Positions 1-7,433 of a stretch of DNA of 39,881 nucleotides are shown piece after piece (position 1 is the first letter of the stretch; each line of letters starts with the position of its first letter). Origin of the DNA: Prevotella histicola JCM 15637 = DNF00424 (GTDB taxonomy: Bacteria > Bacteroidota > Bacteroidia > Bacteroidales > Bacteroidaceae); NCBI RefSeq assembly GCF_000613925.1, contig NZ_BAJX01000022.1, positions 1-39,881 of the forward strand, in the 5' to 3' direction. The notes below the pieces were generated by a model. It saw nothing but the letters and a program-made list of their open reading frames with translations, had not been told where the DNA came from and ran no database searches. Both the position numbers and the translations under genes were made by a program.

Positions 1-202
1 GTTTCTTATGGTCTTTCTGTTTCTTCTATAGCGAACTTTGTAGCTTAATGGGGTAGGGTTCTCATTTGTGTGAAGTTGATATTACGTGCTTCAAAACTGT
101 TTTCTTTTAGTGGAAGAGGCATATAACGTGGCTCATGAAATATACTTACAGAAAAGGAACTGTGTGTTGTTCTTAAACAAAGGAAATCACTTTGTTTGCA
201 GT
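1..202. other. intergenic, no gene recognised
   Basis: This stretch lies beyond the 3' end of the M13 peptidase gene. I see no convincing coding region, only a short minus-strand open frame (45-263) with no family resemblance that runs into the repeat element. Part of it (around 140-160) resembles sequence at about 20060-20080, upstream of another copy of the repeat, so the repeat's homology may extend further left in some copies. Confidence 0.5.
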
Positions 203-377
203 TTTGTAATATTTTGATAATCAATAGGTTGCGAAACGGAAAGTGAAAGACGCCCTTTTGCATTGTAAAAGGGCACCTTTTGCGTTGTAAAAGATGCCCT
301 TTTGAATGGTAAAAGACGCCCTTTTAGAACGCAAAAGAGCCCCTTTTAAAGTCGAATTGTGAATTTATATTACATAA
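203..377. repeat. 175-nt intergenic repeat element, copy A
   Basis: This is the first of four copies (others at 7128-7301, 20124-20298 and 33229-33401). The left end is TTTGTAA followed by a segment close to GATAATCAATAGGTT. The centre is a run of about five units with 22-nt period, each combining AAAAGGG/CCTTTT-like and CTTTTGC/GCAAAAG-like dyads (about 246-347). The right end is GTGAATTTATATTACA. All copies share the same orientation and length (173-175 nt). No coding potential or transposase is present. It could be a MITE- or BIME-like element. Confidence 0.8.
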
Positions 378-470
378 TAGGGATGTTCCTTCTTTTATAG
401 TCGTAATCTATATATGTTCTAATCAGTGGTTAGAGTGGTAACAATAGAGCCCTTTCATTTCTTTAAACAC

Positions 471-503
471 AAAAAAAGAGCATGCCGAAGCATACTCTTT
501 TCT
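471..503 (-). terminator. rho-independent terminator of M13 peptidase gene
   Basis: Read on the minus strand, AAAAGAGTATGC pairs with GCATGCTCTTTT around a TTCG tetraloop, with one G-T pair, followed by a run of T. It lies about 25 nt past the stop codon of the peptidase gene. Confidence 0.85.
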
Positions 504-525
504 GTTTTATTTAAGTCTGTTGTGC

Positions 526-2553
526 TTACCAGATGTGAGCACGCTGAGCCTGAGGAACGAAGAGTTTATCGCCTTCCTTTACGTTGAATGCCTTGTACCA
601 ACTGTCAATCATTGGTAAAGCAGCATTGACGCGGCTTACATTTGGTGAGTGAACATCAGAGTTTACGATGTAAGCAACGAACTGAGGAGCCACGTTGCTT
701 GCCCAAACACGTCCCCATGCAAGGAAGAAACGCTGGTCAGGAGTGAAGCCATCCTTGTCTGTTAATGGGTTCTGTTTCATACTATTCTGCAGTGCACGGT
801 ATGCAACGTTGAGTCCACCATTGTCACCAATGTTCTCACCTAGGGTCTTTTCGCCATTAACATGTAGTCCTGGCATAACCTCTTGTTTGTTAAACCAGTC
901 AACAAGGACCTTTGTACGGGCGTTATAGTTCTTCTTATCTTCTTCTGTCCACCAGTTCTTCATATTGCCATCTTTATCAAACTGGCAGCCTTGATCATCG
1001 AAACCATGGCTCATCTCGTGGCCAATTACGGCGCCAATAGCTCCATAGTTAGCTGCATCATCAACCTCTGGGTCGAAGAATGGAGGCTGTAGAATAGCTG
1101 CAGGGAAGTTGATACTGTTCGTAGTTGGGTCATAATAAGCATTGACAGTCTGTGGTGTCATGTGCCATTCCTTCTTGTCAACAGGCTTACCCCAGCGCTT
1201 TGCAATACGATATTTATGTGCTGCTTCCTGTACACCCTTTACGTTTTCGAAGAGTGTCTTTGCATCATCAATGACGAAAACACTATCAATATTCTGCCAT
1301 TTGTCAGGATATCCAATCTTGATATCGAAGGCATTCAGTTTCTCCAGCGCCTTAGTTTTAGTTGCAGGAGTCATCCATGTGTTCTCTTCAATGCGCTGAG
1401 CAAAAGCTTGCTGCAGGTTCTTTACGAGTTCAATCATACGATGTTTGCTGCTCTCTGGGAAGTATTTCTGTACGTAGAGCTTACCAACAGCCTCGCCCAT
1501 GATACCCTGTACGAATGACAATGCACGCTTCCAACGTGGCTGCTGTTGCTTAACGCCGTATGCAACCTTTGTATATTCGAACTGGCGATTGCTGAAATTG
1601 TCTGATAACATACCTGATGCGCTTGATATAACAGCAAGTTCCATGTATGCTTTCAGCGACTCTAATGGGGCAGTTGTGAGGATTTTCTCTACCTCATGTA
1701 CTGGTTCTGGCTGACCAACATCCACCTTTCCACCATTGTTAGGATATCCATTGACTTTCAAAAGATAGTTCCAGTCAATTGCTGGATAGTCTTTTAAGAG
1801 CTTTTCCCATGTCATTGGGTGGTAGTTAGCTTGTGGATCACGTGACTTAACCTGGTCATAGCTAACCTTTGCTATCTGGTTTTCGAGTGCCCACTCTGCT
1901 TCCATCTTCTTCTTTGCTTCGATAGGAGAGTTGCCAACCATCTTGAAGAAGTCGTTGTTCAGGCTCTTGTAAGCTGCGACAACAGCCTTCTGCTGCTCGT
2001 TAGGTTTGGTGTAATACTCTGGATCTAACCCTATTCCGCCTTGTGATACACCAATGATATAACGGTCAGAATTCATCGCATCAACTGTCATTCCAAAGCC
2101 TACAGGGAAGGTACCGTAGCCCTTTGCATCAAGATCATACATCAGTTTGATGAGTTCCTTACGGTTCTTTGCAGCACGAATCTTTGCCAATACAGGCTTG
2201 ATTGGTGCGTATCCATCGCGATTACGACGTGTACTATCCATATAAAGGTTATAGATAGAGGCAATCTTCTGTGCTACTGTGCCTTGCTTCTGTGGCTTCT
2301 TTGCATAGTCCTCTACCATCTCACGGATGCGTTTCTTGTTCAGTTCTTCCAAGTCAACGAATGCTCCGTTCAATGGATGTTCGGCATCTAATGGGTGAGT
2401 CTTCATCCAATTACCTGCTGCATACTCATAGAAATTCTCTCCAGGCTTCACTGAAAGGTCCATATTGTTCCTATCAATGCCTGATTTCAGACCCTGTGCC
2501 ATAGCTGATGTGGCTATGAAAGAGGCCGCTAAGAATAGTGTTCTTGCTTTCAT
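526..2553 (-). CDS. M13 family zinc metallopeptidase (PepO/neprilysin-like), secreted
   Basis: A zinc endopeptidase of the neprilysin/PepO family (M13) that cleaves small peptides, probably in the periplasm or at the surface. The sequence shows a signal peptide (KARTLFLAASFIATSAMAQ), an N-terminal M13 domain opening with DNMDLSVKPGENFYEYAAGNW-like residues, the family NAYY segment, the zinc motif HEMSH (VIGHEMSHGFDDQG) and the third-ligand region ENIGDNGGL. The tail has the expected conserved Arg-Val-Asn. The 675-residue length is normal. A longer frame reaches 2601, but the start at 2553 leads directly into the signal peptide. A promoter -7 box at 2617-2624 would also leave almost no leader for the 2601 start. 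The gene is monocistronic, with its own terminator at 471-503. Confidence 0.95.
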   Translation of the reverse strand: MKARTLFLAASFIATSAMAQGLKSGIDRNNMDLSVKPGENFYEYAAGNWMKTHPLDAEHPLNGAFVDLEELNKKRIREMVEDYAKKPQKQGTVAQKIASIYNLYMDSTRRNRDGYAPIKPVLAKIRAAKNRKELIKLMYDLDAKGYGTFPVGFGMTVDAMNSDRYIIGVSQGGIGLDPEYYTKPNEQQKAVVAAYKSLNNDFFKMVGNSPIEAKKKMEAEWALENQIAKVSYDQVKSRDPQANYHPMTWEKLLKDYPAIDWNYLLKVNGYPNNGGKVDVGQPEPVHEVEKILTTAPLESLKAYMELAVISSASGMLSDNFSNRQFEYTKVAYGVKQQQPRWKRALSFVQGIMGEAVGKLYVQKYFPESSKHRMIELVKNLQQAFAQRIEENTWMTPATKTKALEKLNAFDIKIGYPDKWQNIDSVFVIDDAKTLFENVKGVQEAAHKYRIAKRWGKPVDKKEWHMTPQTVNAYYDPTTNSINFPAAILQPPFFDPEVDDAANYGAIGAVIGHEMSHGFDDQGCQFDKDGNMKNWWTEEDKKNYNARTKVLVDWFNKQEVMPGLHVNGEKTLGENIGDNGGLNVAYRALQNSMKQNPLTDKDGFTPDQRFFLAWGRVWASNVAPQFVAYIVNSDVHSPNVSRVNAALPMIDSWYKAFNVKEGDKLFVPQAQRAHIW

Positions 2554-2616
2554 GTGTTTACTATTTATGTATTGAAATCTTATGTTTTCTTCTGTTAACA
2601 TACCTCGTATAATTTA

Positions 2617-2624
2617 CAAAGATA
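2617..2624 (-). promoter_or_regulatory. Bacteroidetes -7 promoter box for M13 gene
   Basis: The minus strand reads TATCTTTG, matching TAnnTTTG. It lies about 64 nt upstream of the chosen ATG at 2553. I found no good -33 TTTG at 19-21 nt spacing, so only the -7 box is supported. Confidence 0.5.
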
Positions 2625-2768
2625 GTCAAAATTGAGTAATTCTTTTTCCTTTAGATACTCTTTTTGGGTAAAAACTACATCTATGTGTTATACTTTTAAG
2701 TATTTTAACATATTGTTTTTGATTGAGTAATGATGTGTTTTGTCTTGCAGGTGGTATCTTTTTGACAT

Positions 2769-2803
2769 AAAAAAGGCCATCAAAAACTAATTATTGATGG
2801 TCT
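2769..2803 (-). terminator. terminator closing the LicD/IspD/SDR/GT cassette
   Basis: On the minus strand ACCATCAA pairs with TTGATGG across a loop of about 9 nt, followed by six T. The stem begins at the stop codon of the glycosyltransferase-like gene. Confidence 0.8.
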
Positions 2804-3704
2804 AAATCTTTTCTTTTAGCTTCTGAAAGCGTTGCTGACAGTGCTGTTTATAATTGAATTTGAATAGATGTTTCTCAATCTTTCGTATGTTATAGACGAG
2901 TGAAAAGTAAATGTTGTCCCACGGTTTGGTTGGTCCATCTGTGTAAATAGAGCGTGGAATACGAACGAAATAGAGGTCAGCAATGGTGTCAAAGGCTGAA
3001 AATTGCCGATGATTTCGCTCAAAAAGCCACACTTCTGAGTAGAAACGGTTGACTGAAATGATGTCTTTTTCAAAGTCGGGGAGCGTCTTTAAGTAGTCAG
3101 ACTTTGCCCACCAGAAGCTGCCAGAGTACATTGTATAGTGTCGGGGAGGCCATCGATAACAGCTATATGTATCGAATCCATCGGTCAAAACGTTGACTGC
3201 TACTTGCCATTTGTCGAAGATAAAGTACTCTAACATCTCTCTCCACGCATCAATTTTTTGTTTGAAGGATAGGAATTGTCTGTCGTTTGTGGTGAGAGAC
3301 TGGTATGATATCCCCTTGGTATGGAAGTAATAGACAAGGCTTTCTTCTCGTTCTGAAAGCCGTTTGATAAACTCCAATGCTGGATATTCGTATCTTTTAG
3401 GGTCGGAAATGTCCGATATAATCTCGATTTTATCGCTGTTTATCAGTTGTTTTAGCTGCTCTACATCTGATGGTTTAGCGGCAATACAGCTTATATATAG
3501 TGTCTTTGTAGCTGCTAAGAGACCACTTTCTTTGAGATTCTCTATCTGCTTTTTAACTAATGTAGGCCACCCTGTATCCAACATAACATGGTAAACTCCA
3601 TAGATAGGAAGTGGAGTAGAGGGTGTATGTTCCCATTCTTTTAAGTCCTTACGTTTGTAAACGTGGAAGAGACTTGTCGTTATCCTTTTATATAAGTTGC
3701 TCAT
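2802..3704 (-). CDS. putative glycosyltransferase, last gene of a surface-glycan cassette
   Basis: A 300-residue soluble protein. No textbook GT2 or GT4 signature is obvious. The segments YYFHTKGIS (about residues 126-134) and SGSFWWAKSDYLKTLP (about 195-210) resemble conserved blocks in Bacteroidetes glycosyltransferase-like proteins of polysaccharide loci, where an acceptor or nucleotide-sugar site is often flanked by paired tryptophans. It follows the SDR gene by 33 nt on the same strand and ends in a terminator, so it is probably the last cistron of the LicD-IspD-SDR operon. The role as a transferase for a surface glycan is inference from context and weak motif likeness. It could be an uncharacterised conserved protein. 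Confidence 0.6.
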   Translation of the reverse strand: MSNLYKRITTSLFHVYKRKDLKEWEHTPSTPLPIYGVYHVMLDTGWPTLVKKQIENLKESGLLAATKTLYISCIAAKPSDVEQLKQLINSDKIEIISDISDPKRYEYPALEFIKRLSEREESLVYYFHTKGISYQSLTTNDRQFLSFKQKIDAWREMLEYFIFDKWQVAVNVLTDGFDTYSCYRWPPRHYTMYSGSFWWAKSDYLKTLPDFEKDIISVNRFYSEVWLFERNHRQFSAFDTIADLYFVRIPRSIYTDGPTKPWDNIYFSLVYNIRKIEKHLFKFNYKQHCQQRFQKLKEKI

Positions 3705-3737
3705 GTCTACTCCTCTTTCATGGAGGTTATCAGTCGA

Positions 3738-4751
3738 TTAAACATCTCTTTTAACCCGTAATAGCTTCCAACCCAGTTGAATGATACGTTCTGCACTAAG
3801 ACGAAGCTTTGTTGTTGGTGAATAACCTAAGCCTTCTTGTGGTTGTATTACTACTCTTGTTCTCTCTGGATTGAAGTTTTTTACAACGAATTCAGCCATG
3901 TCTCGGATGGAGATGTATGTCTTTTCATTCGCTACATTATATGCTTCACCATCCTTTCCACGCAACAAAACGTAAAGCATAGCAGTGATTGCATCCATCG
4001 TATAGCAGTAACACCGACAGAGATTGCCAGTTGTATGCAGGATAATGTCCTCATTATTGATAACACTTCGGGCAAATTGTGCAAAGACACGGTTGTCGTT
4101 TTTGCTGACTCCTGCACCGAATGTCTGGGCTAACCGTGCTACTTTAACGGGTGTTCCGTACTCTTTTGCATAGTTATGGCACAATGCTTCAGCTGCTCTC
4201 TTTGCTAATGGGTAGCTACTTCGGGCTGACATTGGGTTGAGATAGCCTTGCATATCTTCAGTAAGTGGTCGACTATCATCAGTTACAGTGCCATATACCT
4301 CTAAGGTTGATGCTAAGACAACAGATGTCAGGTTTGCTTTCTGAGCATATGAAAGGACGTTTTGCATTCCATAATATACCGTATTCATCGTTTCTACAGG
4401 CTTATCTATGAAGTCTTTTGAAGCAGTAGGTGCAGCAAAATGGAATAGATAATCTGCTGAATTGGATGGTAAAAATGGTTCTGAAGAGGAGAAATCGTAC
4501 TCATAATAGGTTATCTCTTTGCATTCTTCACCAAACATTGCAACAGCTTTCTGTGGGTCTCTTATAACGGCAATGACATGTAATTGAATTCCTTTCTCTC
4601 TGTATAAGGATAGCAGACAACGTACCATACAGGATCCTAATAGTCCTGTTGCACCTGTTATGACAATCTTCTTGCCCTCCAATTCTTTGCTTAATGCAAA
4701 GCTATTGGCAAACGTTTTAATGTCTTCTTCTAATGTCTTATTATGCGTCAT
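3738..4751 (-). CDS. NAD-dependent epimerase/dehydratase (extended SDR)
   Basis: A 337-residue nucleotide-sugar or polyol-type extended short-chain dehydrogenase. It has a Rossmann nucleotide-binding glycine motif in KIVITGATGLLGS (about residues 28-40), the HFAAPTASKDF block, and the catalytic pair in SYPLAKRAAEALC (YxxxK, about residues 180-184). The closest general look is UDP-glucuronate decarboxylase or dTDP-sugar dehydratase-like enzymes. The gene starts 17 nt after the cytidylyltransferase gene, so the two are probably translated together. By analogy with IspD-like plus SDR pairs that make CDP-activated polyols, it may form or modify the polyol or sugar that is activated. The substrate cannot be read from sequence. 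Confidence 0.85.
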   Translation of the reverse strand: MTHNKTLEEDIKTFANSFALSKELEGKKIVITGATGLLGSCMVRCLLSLYREKGIQLHVIAVIRDPQKAVAMFGEECKEITYYEYDFSSSEPFLPSNSADYLFHFAAPTASKDFIDKPVETMNTVYYGMQNVLSYAQKANLTSVVLASTLEVYGTVTDDSRPLTEDMQGYLNPMSARSSYPLAKRAAEALCHNYAKEYGTPVKVARLAQTFGAGVSKNDNRVFAQFARSVINNEDIILHTTGNLCRCYCYTMDAITAMLYVLLRGKDGEAYNVANEKTYISIRDMAEFVVKNFNPERTRVVIQPQEGLGYSPTTKLRLSAERIIQLGWKLLRVKRDV

Positions 4752-4768
4752 AGCTATGTTGTGGTCCT

Positions 4769-5503
4769 TTACAACCCAAATATCTGTTGATCTTCGTGGA
4801 CTTTTACCATTGCACGGAGTACGAAAAAGTCGGTTGGTGTTGTGATTTTGATGTTCTCCATAGGCCCAATGATAGTCCCAAGTCTATATCCATAATGGCT
4901 CATCATTGTACATGAATCGATGAAATCGTTCTTTTTTTCATCAATGGCACGCCTATGTGCCGTGAGAATATCTGATAGAAGGAAACTCTGTGGGGCACGT
5001 GCTATCAGAGAATCTGCCCGTGATGGGATCTCTAAAGACCCATCATGCTGCTTCACAACAAGAGTCTCTGTGGCAGGAATACATGTGATGCAACTGCCAA
5101 CTTCATCCACTTTATTGATATTGTCAGTGATGGTTTCTTCCGTGATGAGTGGTCGGACACCATCGTGAATGAGGACGGTTGTATCGTCAGGTGCTACATT
5201 CTTACTTTTAATATAAGCTTCTGTTGCACACAAACCATTATAGATGGATGCCTGCCCAGACTCCCCTCCAGGTACAATCTTCACTACTTTGTTTATCTCA
5301 AACTTACGAAGTTGTTTCTCAAGGAACGGAATCCAGCTCTCAATACACGCAACAACGATAGCGTCTATACCAGGATGATTGTCGAATAATTCCAACGTAT
5401 AGATGATAATTGGCTTCCCATTGAGGTCGAGAAACTGCTTTGGGCGTGACTTAGTGTGCATCCGAAGCCCAGAGCCTCCTGCAAATATTACTGCAATATT
5501 CAT
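4769..5503 (-). CDS. IspD/TarI-family cytidylyltransferase
   Basis: A 244-residue CTP:sugar- or polyol-phosphate cytidylyltransferase. It shows the nucleotide-binding AVIFAGGSGLRM signature, the following RPKQFL, the HDGVRPLI metal and substrate segment (about residues 110-117), ARAPQSF and the C-terminal NIKITTPTDFFVLRA block. These are shared by IspD (MEP pathway) and TarI/Bcs1-type ribitol-phosphate cytidylyltransferases. Its place between a LicD-family transferase and an SDR argues for a surface-polymer role (CDP-polyol donor) instead of isoprenoid synthesis, but sequence alone does not separate the two. Start ATG at 5503 gives the expected MNIAVIFAGG N-terminus. A 77-nt gap separates it from the LicD gene. 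Confidence 0.88.
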   Translation of the reverse strand: MNIAVIFAGGSGLRMHTKSRPKQFLDLNGKPIIIYTLELFDNHPGIDAIVVACIESWIPFLEKQLRKFEINKVVKIVPGGESGQASIYNGLCATEAYIKSKNVAPDDTTVLIHDGVRPLITEETITDNINKVDEVGSCITCIPATETLVVKQHDGSLEIPSRADSLIARAPQSFLLSDILTAHRRAIDEKKNDFIDSCTMMSHYGYRLGTIIGPMENIKITTPTDFFVLRAMVKVHEDQQIFGL

Positions 5504-5580
5504 TTTCTTACGAAGTTAAAAGGGGTAAAGAAGTTATGTGAAGTTAAGAGATGTCTGGTTATTAATAAATAGTTTAAACC

Positions 5581-6411
5581 TTATTTGAATATCACATCCA
5601 CCTTATGGCGGTCTCTTTTATCCTTTGGTGGTAGGTCCATGTAATTGCCATAAGCAATGCGACAAAGTTCGTCAGGGTCTGCCGGACCTTCGAAAGTGTA
5701 CCCTTCAAAGACGATATCTTTGTGTGGAATCATGCATCGACGAGGGTTTTGCTCATAGAACCATGCGCCATAAGAGTGCATGTAAAGGTCTGGATTACCA
5801 AATATTCTACCAATCCATCGGAAACTTGGAAAGACTATATGGTGCAGGAATTTATAACTTATCTGTGCCAATATAGGGTGTCGACCGGCAAACTTCAGGT
5901 TGACATTAACAGAGAGTTTAGCAGCAAGATGCTGCAACCATGGAATCATATAACCTTCATATGGGAAGATATCAATGTGTAATCCTCTGTATTTTTGTGC
6001 CTCATGTACATGTCGATTCTCACTGTTGTTGGCTTCATGACTGCGGTTTTCACTCTTTAAATCGCGCAAGCAAGCCCACTCTTTGTAAAAGCCAGGGTCT
6101 GTATCATTGTCTTGCAGAACATATTGAGGGTGTGGATGTGCCTTCATATAGTCACAAAGTCGTTTGAAATCCTTTTGACTAACGACCATGTCTATATCAT
6201 CATCCCATGGGATGAAGCCCCCATGACGCAGTGCTCCCAGTACGTTTCCACCGTCAAGACGGCATGGAACACCAATCTTTTTTGCTGTCTCTTGCAAATA
6301 GATAGCCATGTCAAGCAGTCGGAGTTGTGCACGTCTTAGCACAGATCCGTCTGGATTATAATCGTTCCGAAGTGTCTCTTGGGTCTCTCCTGTATTGAAA
6401 GTCTCTATCAT
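5581..6411 (-). CDS. LicD-family phosphotransferase
   Basis: A 276-residue LicD-family protein. The family transfers phosphocholine, or in fukutin relatives ribitol-phosphate, from a CDP donor to a glycan and adopts a nucleotidyltransferase-like fold. The diagnostic segment is LDGGNVLGALRHGGFIPWDD followed by DIDMV (about residues 56-80), containing the conserved Gly and Asp cluster. It is the first gene of a four-gene minus-strand cassette, preceded by a TATCTTTG -7 box. Because no choline kinase or LicC-type gene is nearby and the adjacent cytidylyltransferase is of IspD/TarI type, a polyol-phosphate is a plausible alternative cargo. That assignment is inference. Confidence 0.88.
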   Translation of the reverse strand: MIETFNTGETQETLRNDYNPDGSVLRRAQLRLLDMAIYLQETAKKIGVPCRLDGGNVLGALRHGGFIPWDDDIDMVVSQKDFKRLCDYMKAHPHPQYVLQDNDTDPGFYKEWACLRDLKSENRSHEANNSENRHVHEAQKYRGLHIDIFPYEGYMIPWLQHLAAKLSVNVNLKFAGRHPILAQISYKFLHHIVFPSFRWIGRIFGNPDLYMHSYGAWFYEQNPRRCMIPHKDIVFEGYTFEGPADPDELCRIAYGNYMDLPPKDKRDRHKVDVIFK

Positions 6412-6432
6412 TCTTTGCTGTTATAGATGTTG

Positions 6433-6440
6433 CAAAGATA
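6433..6440 (-). promoter_or_regulatory. -7 box upstream of LicD cassette
   Basis: The minus strand reads TATCTTTG about 21 nt upstream of the LicD ATG, matching TAnnTTTG. No clear TTTG was found at the expected -33 spacing. Confidence 0.45.
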
Positions 6441-7127
6441 ATAAAACTTTATGATTTCCCTTGTTCTTATTACTAATTAAATATGTGGAAGACTACACAA
6501 GACGCCTGCGTCAGGCTTAGTAATGGTGTTAACGCTTATGATAAATGCTCATTCCATGTTGATATTCTCGAAACCAATATCTTGTGCAAAGGTGGGAAAA
6601 GAACCATGAATAGGAGTATTATAAAGTAGGATTCCCTCATGTTTATGTGTGAAATAACATGGCACTTATTATATTATAGTCTATAATAGGTTAATAAATA
6701 GTTTATTACCTGATGCTCTAATAGAATGTAAACTATACTGAAGTAGGGGATTATATGTCTGTTTCAAAGCTATATATCTTTCTTTTATTGATAAGAATCT
6801 CCTACTCGTTCAAAGGTGATTAGCACATAGACTTGATAATTATGGCTATCAATAGAATAGTTGCATATACGTTTTCTTGTTGTATACCAAGCTGAGTGAG
6901 GCTTGGAATAGTTGTTTCCTCCATCTTCAACATCCCTCTATTTGAATATAAAGATGCATGGGTTATCCTTTCTTTTGCGTGAAGTTTTTCCTTGATAAGG
7001 GTGACTTCTTTCTCAGAATGATTCAGAGTTAGCTTCAAGTGGACCATCACTATGAGTATGAGAATTTACTTTACAAAGTGGAGTGGGGTGTAAATTGGCA
7101 TATAATCTTTTCTGTGTTATTTGTGTC
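6441..7127. other. intergenic region without recognised gene
   Basis: AT-rich spacer between the LicD cassette promoter and repeat copy B. One minus-strand frame (6820-7050, 76 codons) is open, with a hydrophobic C-terminus. It has no family resemblance or promoter box that I can identify, so I do not call it a gene. No hairpin with a T-run was noticed. Confidence 0.4.
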
Positions 7128-7301
7128 TTTGTAACCTTTTGCTAGTCAATAGGTTACGAATAGGCTTTCAAAAGGTGCCCTTTTACCATCTAAAAGATGC
7201 CCTTTTACACTTCAAAAGGGCACCTTTTACAATGCAAAAGGGCGTCTTTTACATTGCAAAAGAGCATCTATTATTTTGCTATTGTGAATACTTTTTACAA
7301 A
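7128..7301. repeat. 175-nt intergenic repeat element, copy B
   Basis: The best-conserved ends of the four copies. TTTGTAACCT on the left pairs with AGGTTACGAA some 13 nt further in, and the right end is TTACAAA, so the outermost 7 nt are perfect inverted repeats. The central array of 22-nt-period dyads runs about 7168-7270. It lies between the end of the SusC/D-protease operon and the LicD promoter. Confidence 0.8.
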
Positions 7302-7385
7302 AGACTGGTGTGTCTTACAAGTGATAGTAGAATGTAAGACAATAGAATCATGTCTTTCTCTGTTAGGATTTAGGCTTAAAAGCAT

Positions 7386-7420
7386 GAAAAAAGGCGGTTG
7401 GAAACTCATCCAACCGCCTT
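7386..7420 (-). terminator. terminator of the SusC/SusD-metalloprotease operon
   Basis: On the minus strand AAGGCGGTTGG pairs perfectly with CCAACCGCCTT around an 8-nt loop and runs into six T. It is 13 nt past the end of the restored metalloprotease frame at 7434, which supports that end over the earlier stop of the shifted frame. Confidence 0.9.
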
Positions 7421-7433
7421 AGAATACTGTTTC

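Noticed and set aside
243..350. 22-nt-period repeats that superficially look like a CRISPR array (also at 7168, 20165 and 33268)
   Set aside because: Units are adjacent dyads without unique spacers, no repeat/spacer alternation and no cas genes. The same array recurs inside a larger 175-nt element.
2554..2601. Earlier ATG for the M13 peptidase at 2601
   Set aside because: The extra 16 residues precede a complete signal peptide, and the putative transcription start would lie about at that ATG.
6820..7050. 76-codon minus-strand open frame in the spacer upstream of the LicD promoter
   Set aside because: No recognised family, no promoter box, no operon context. Composition looks like random AT-rich sequence.
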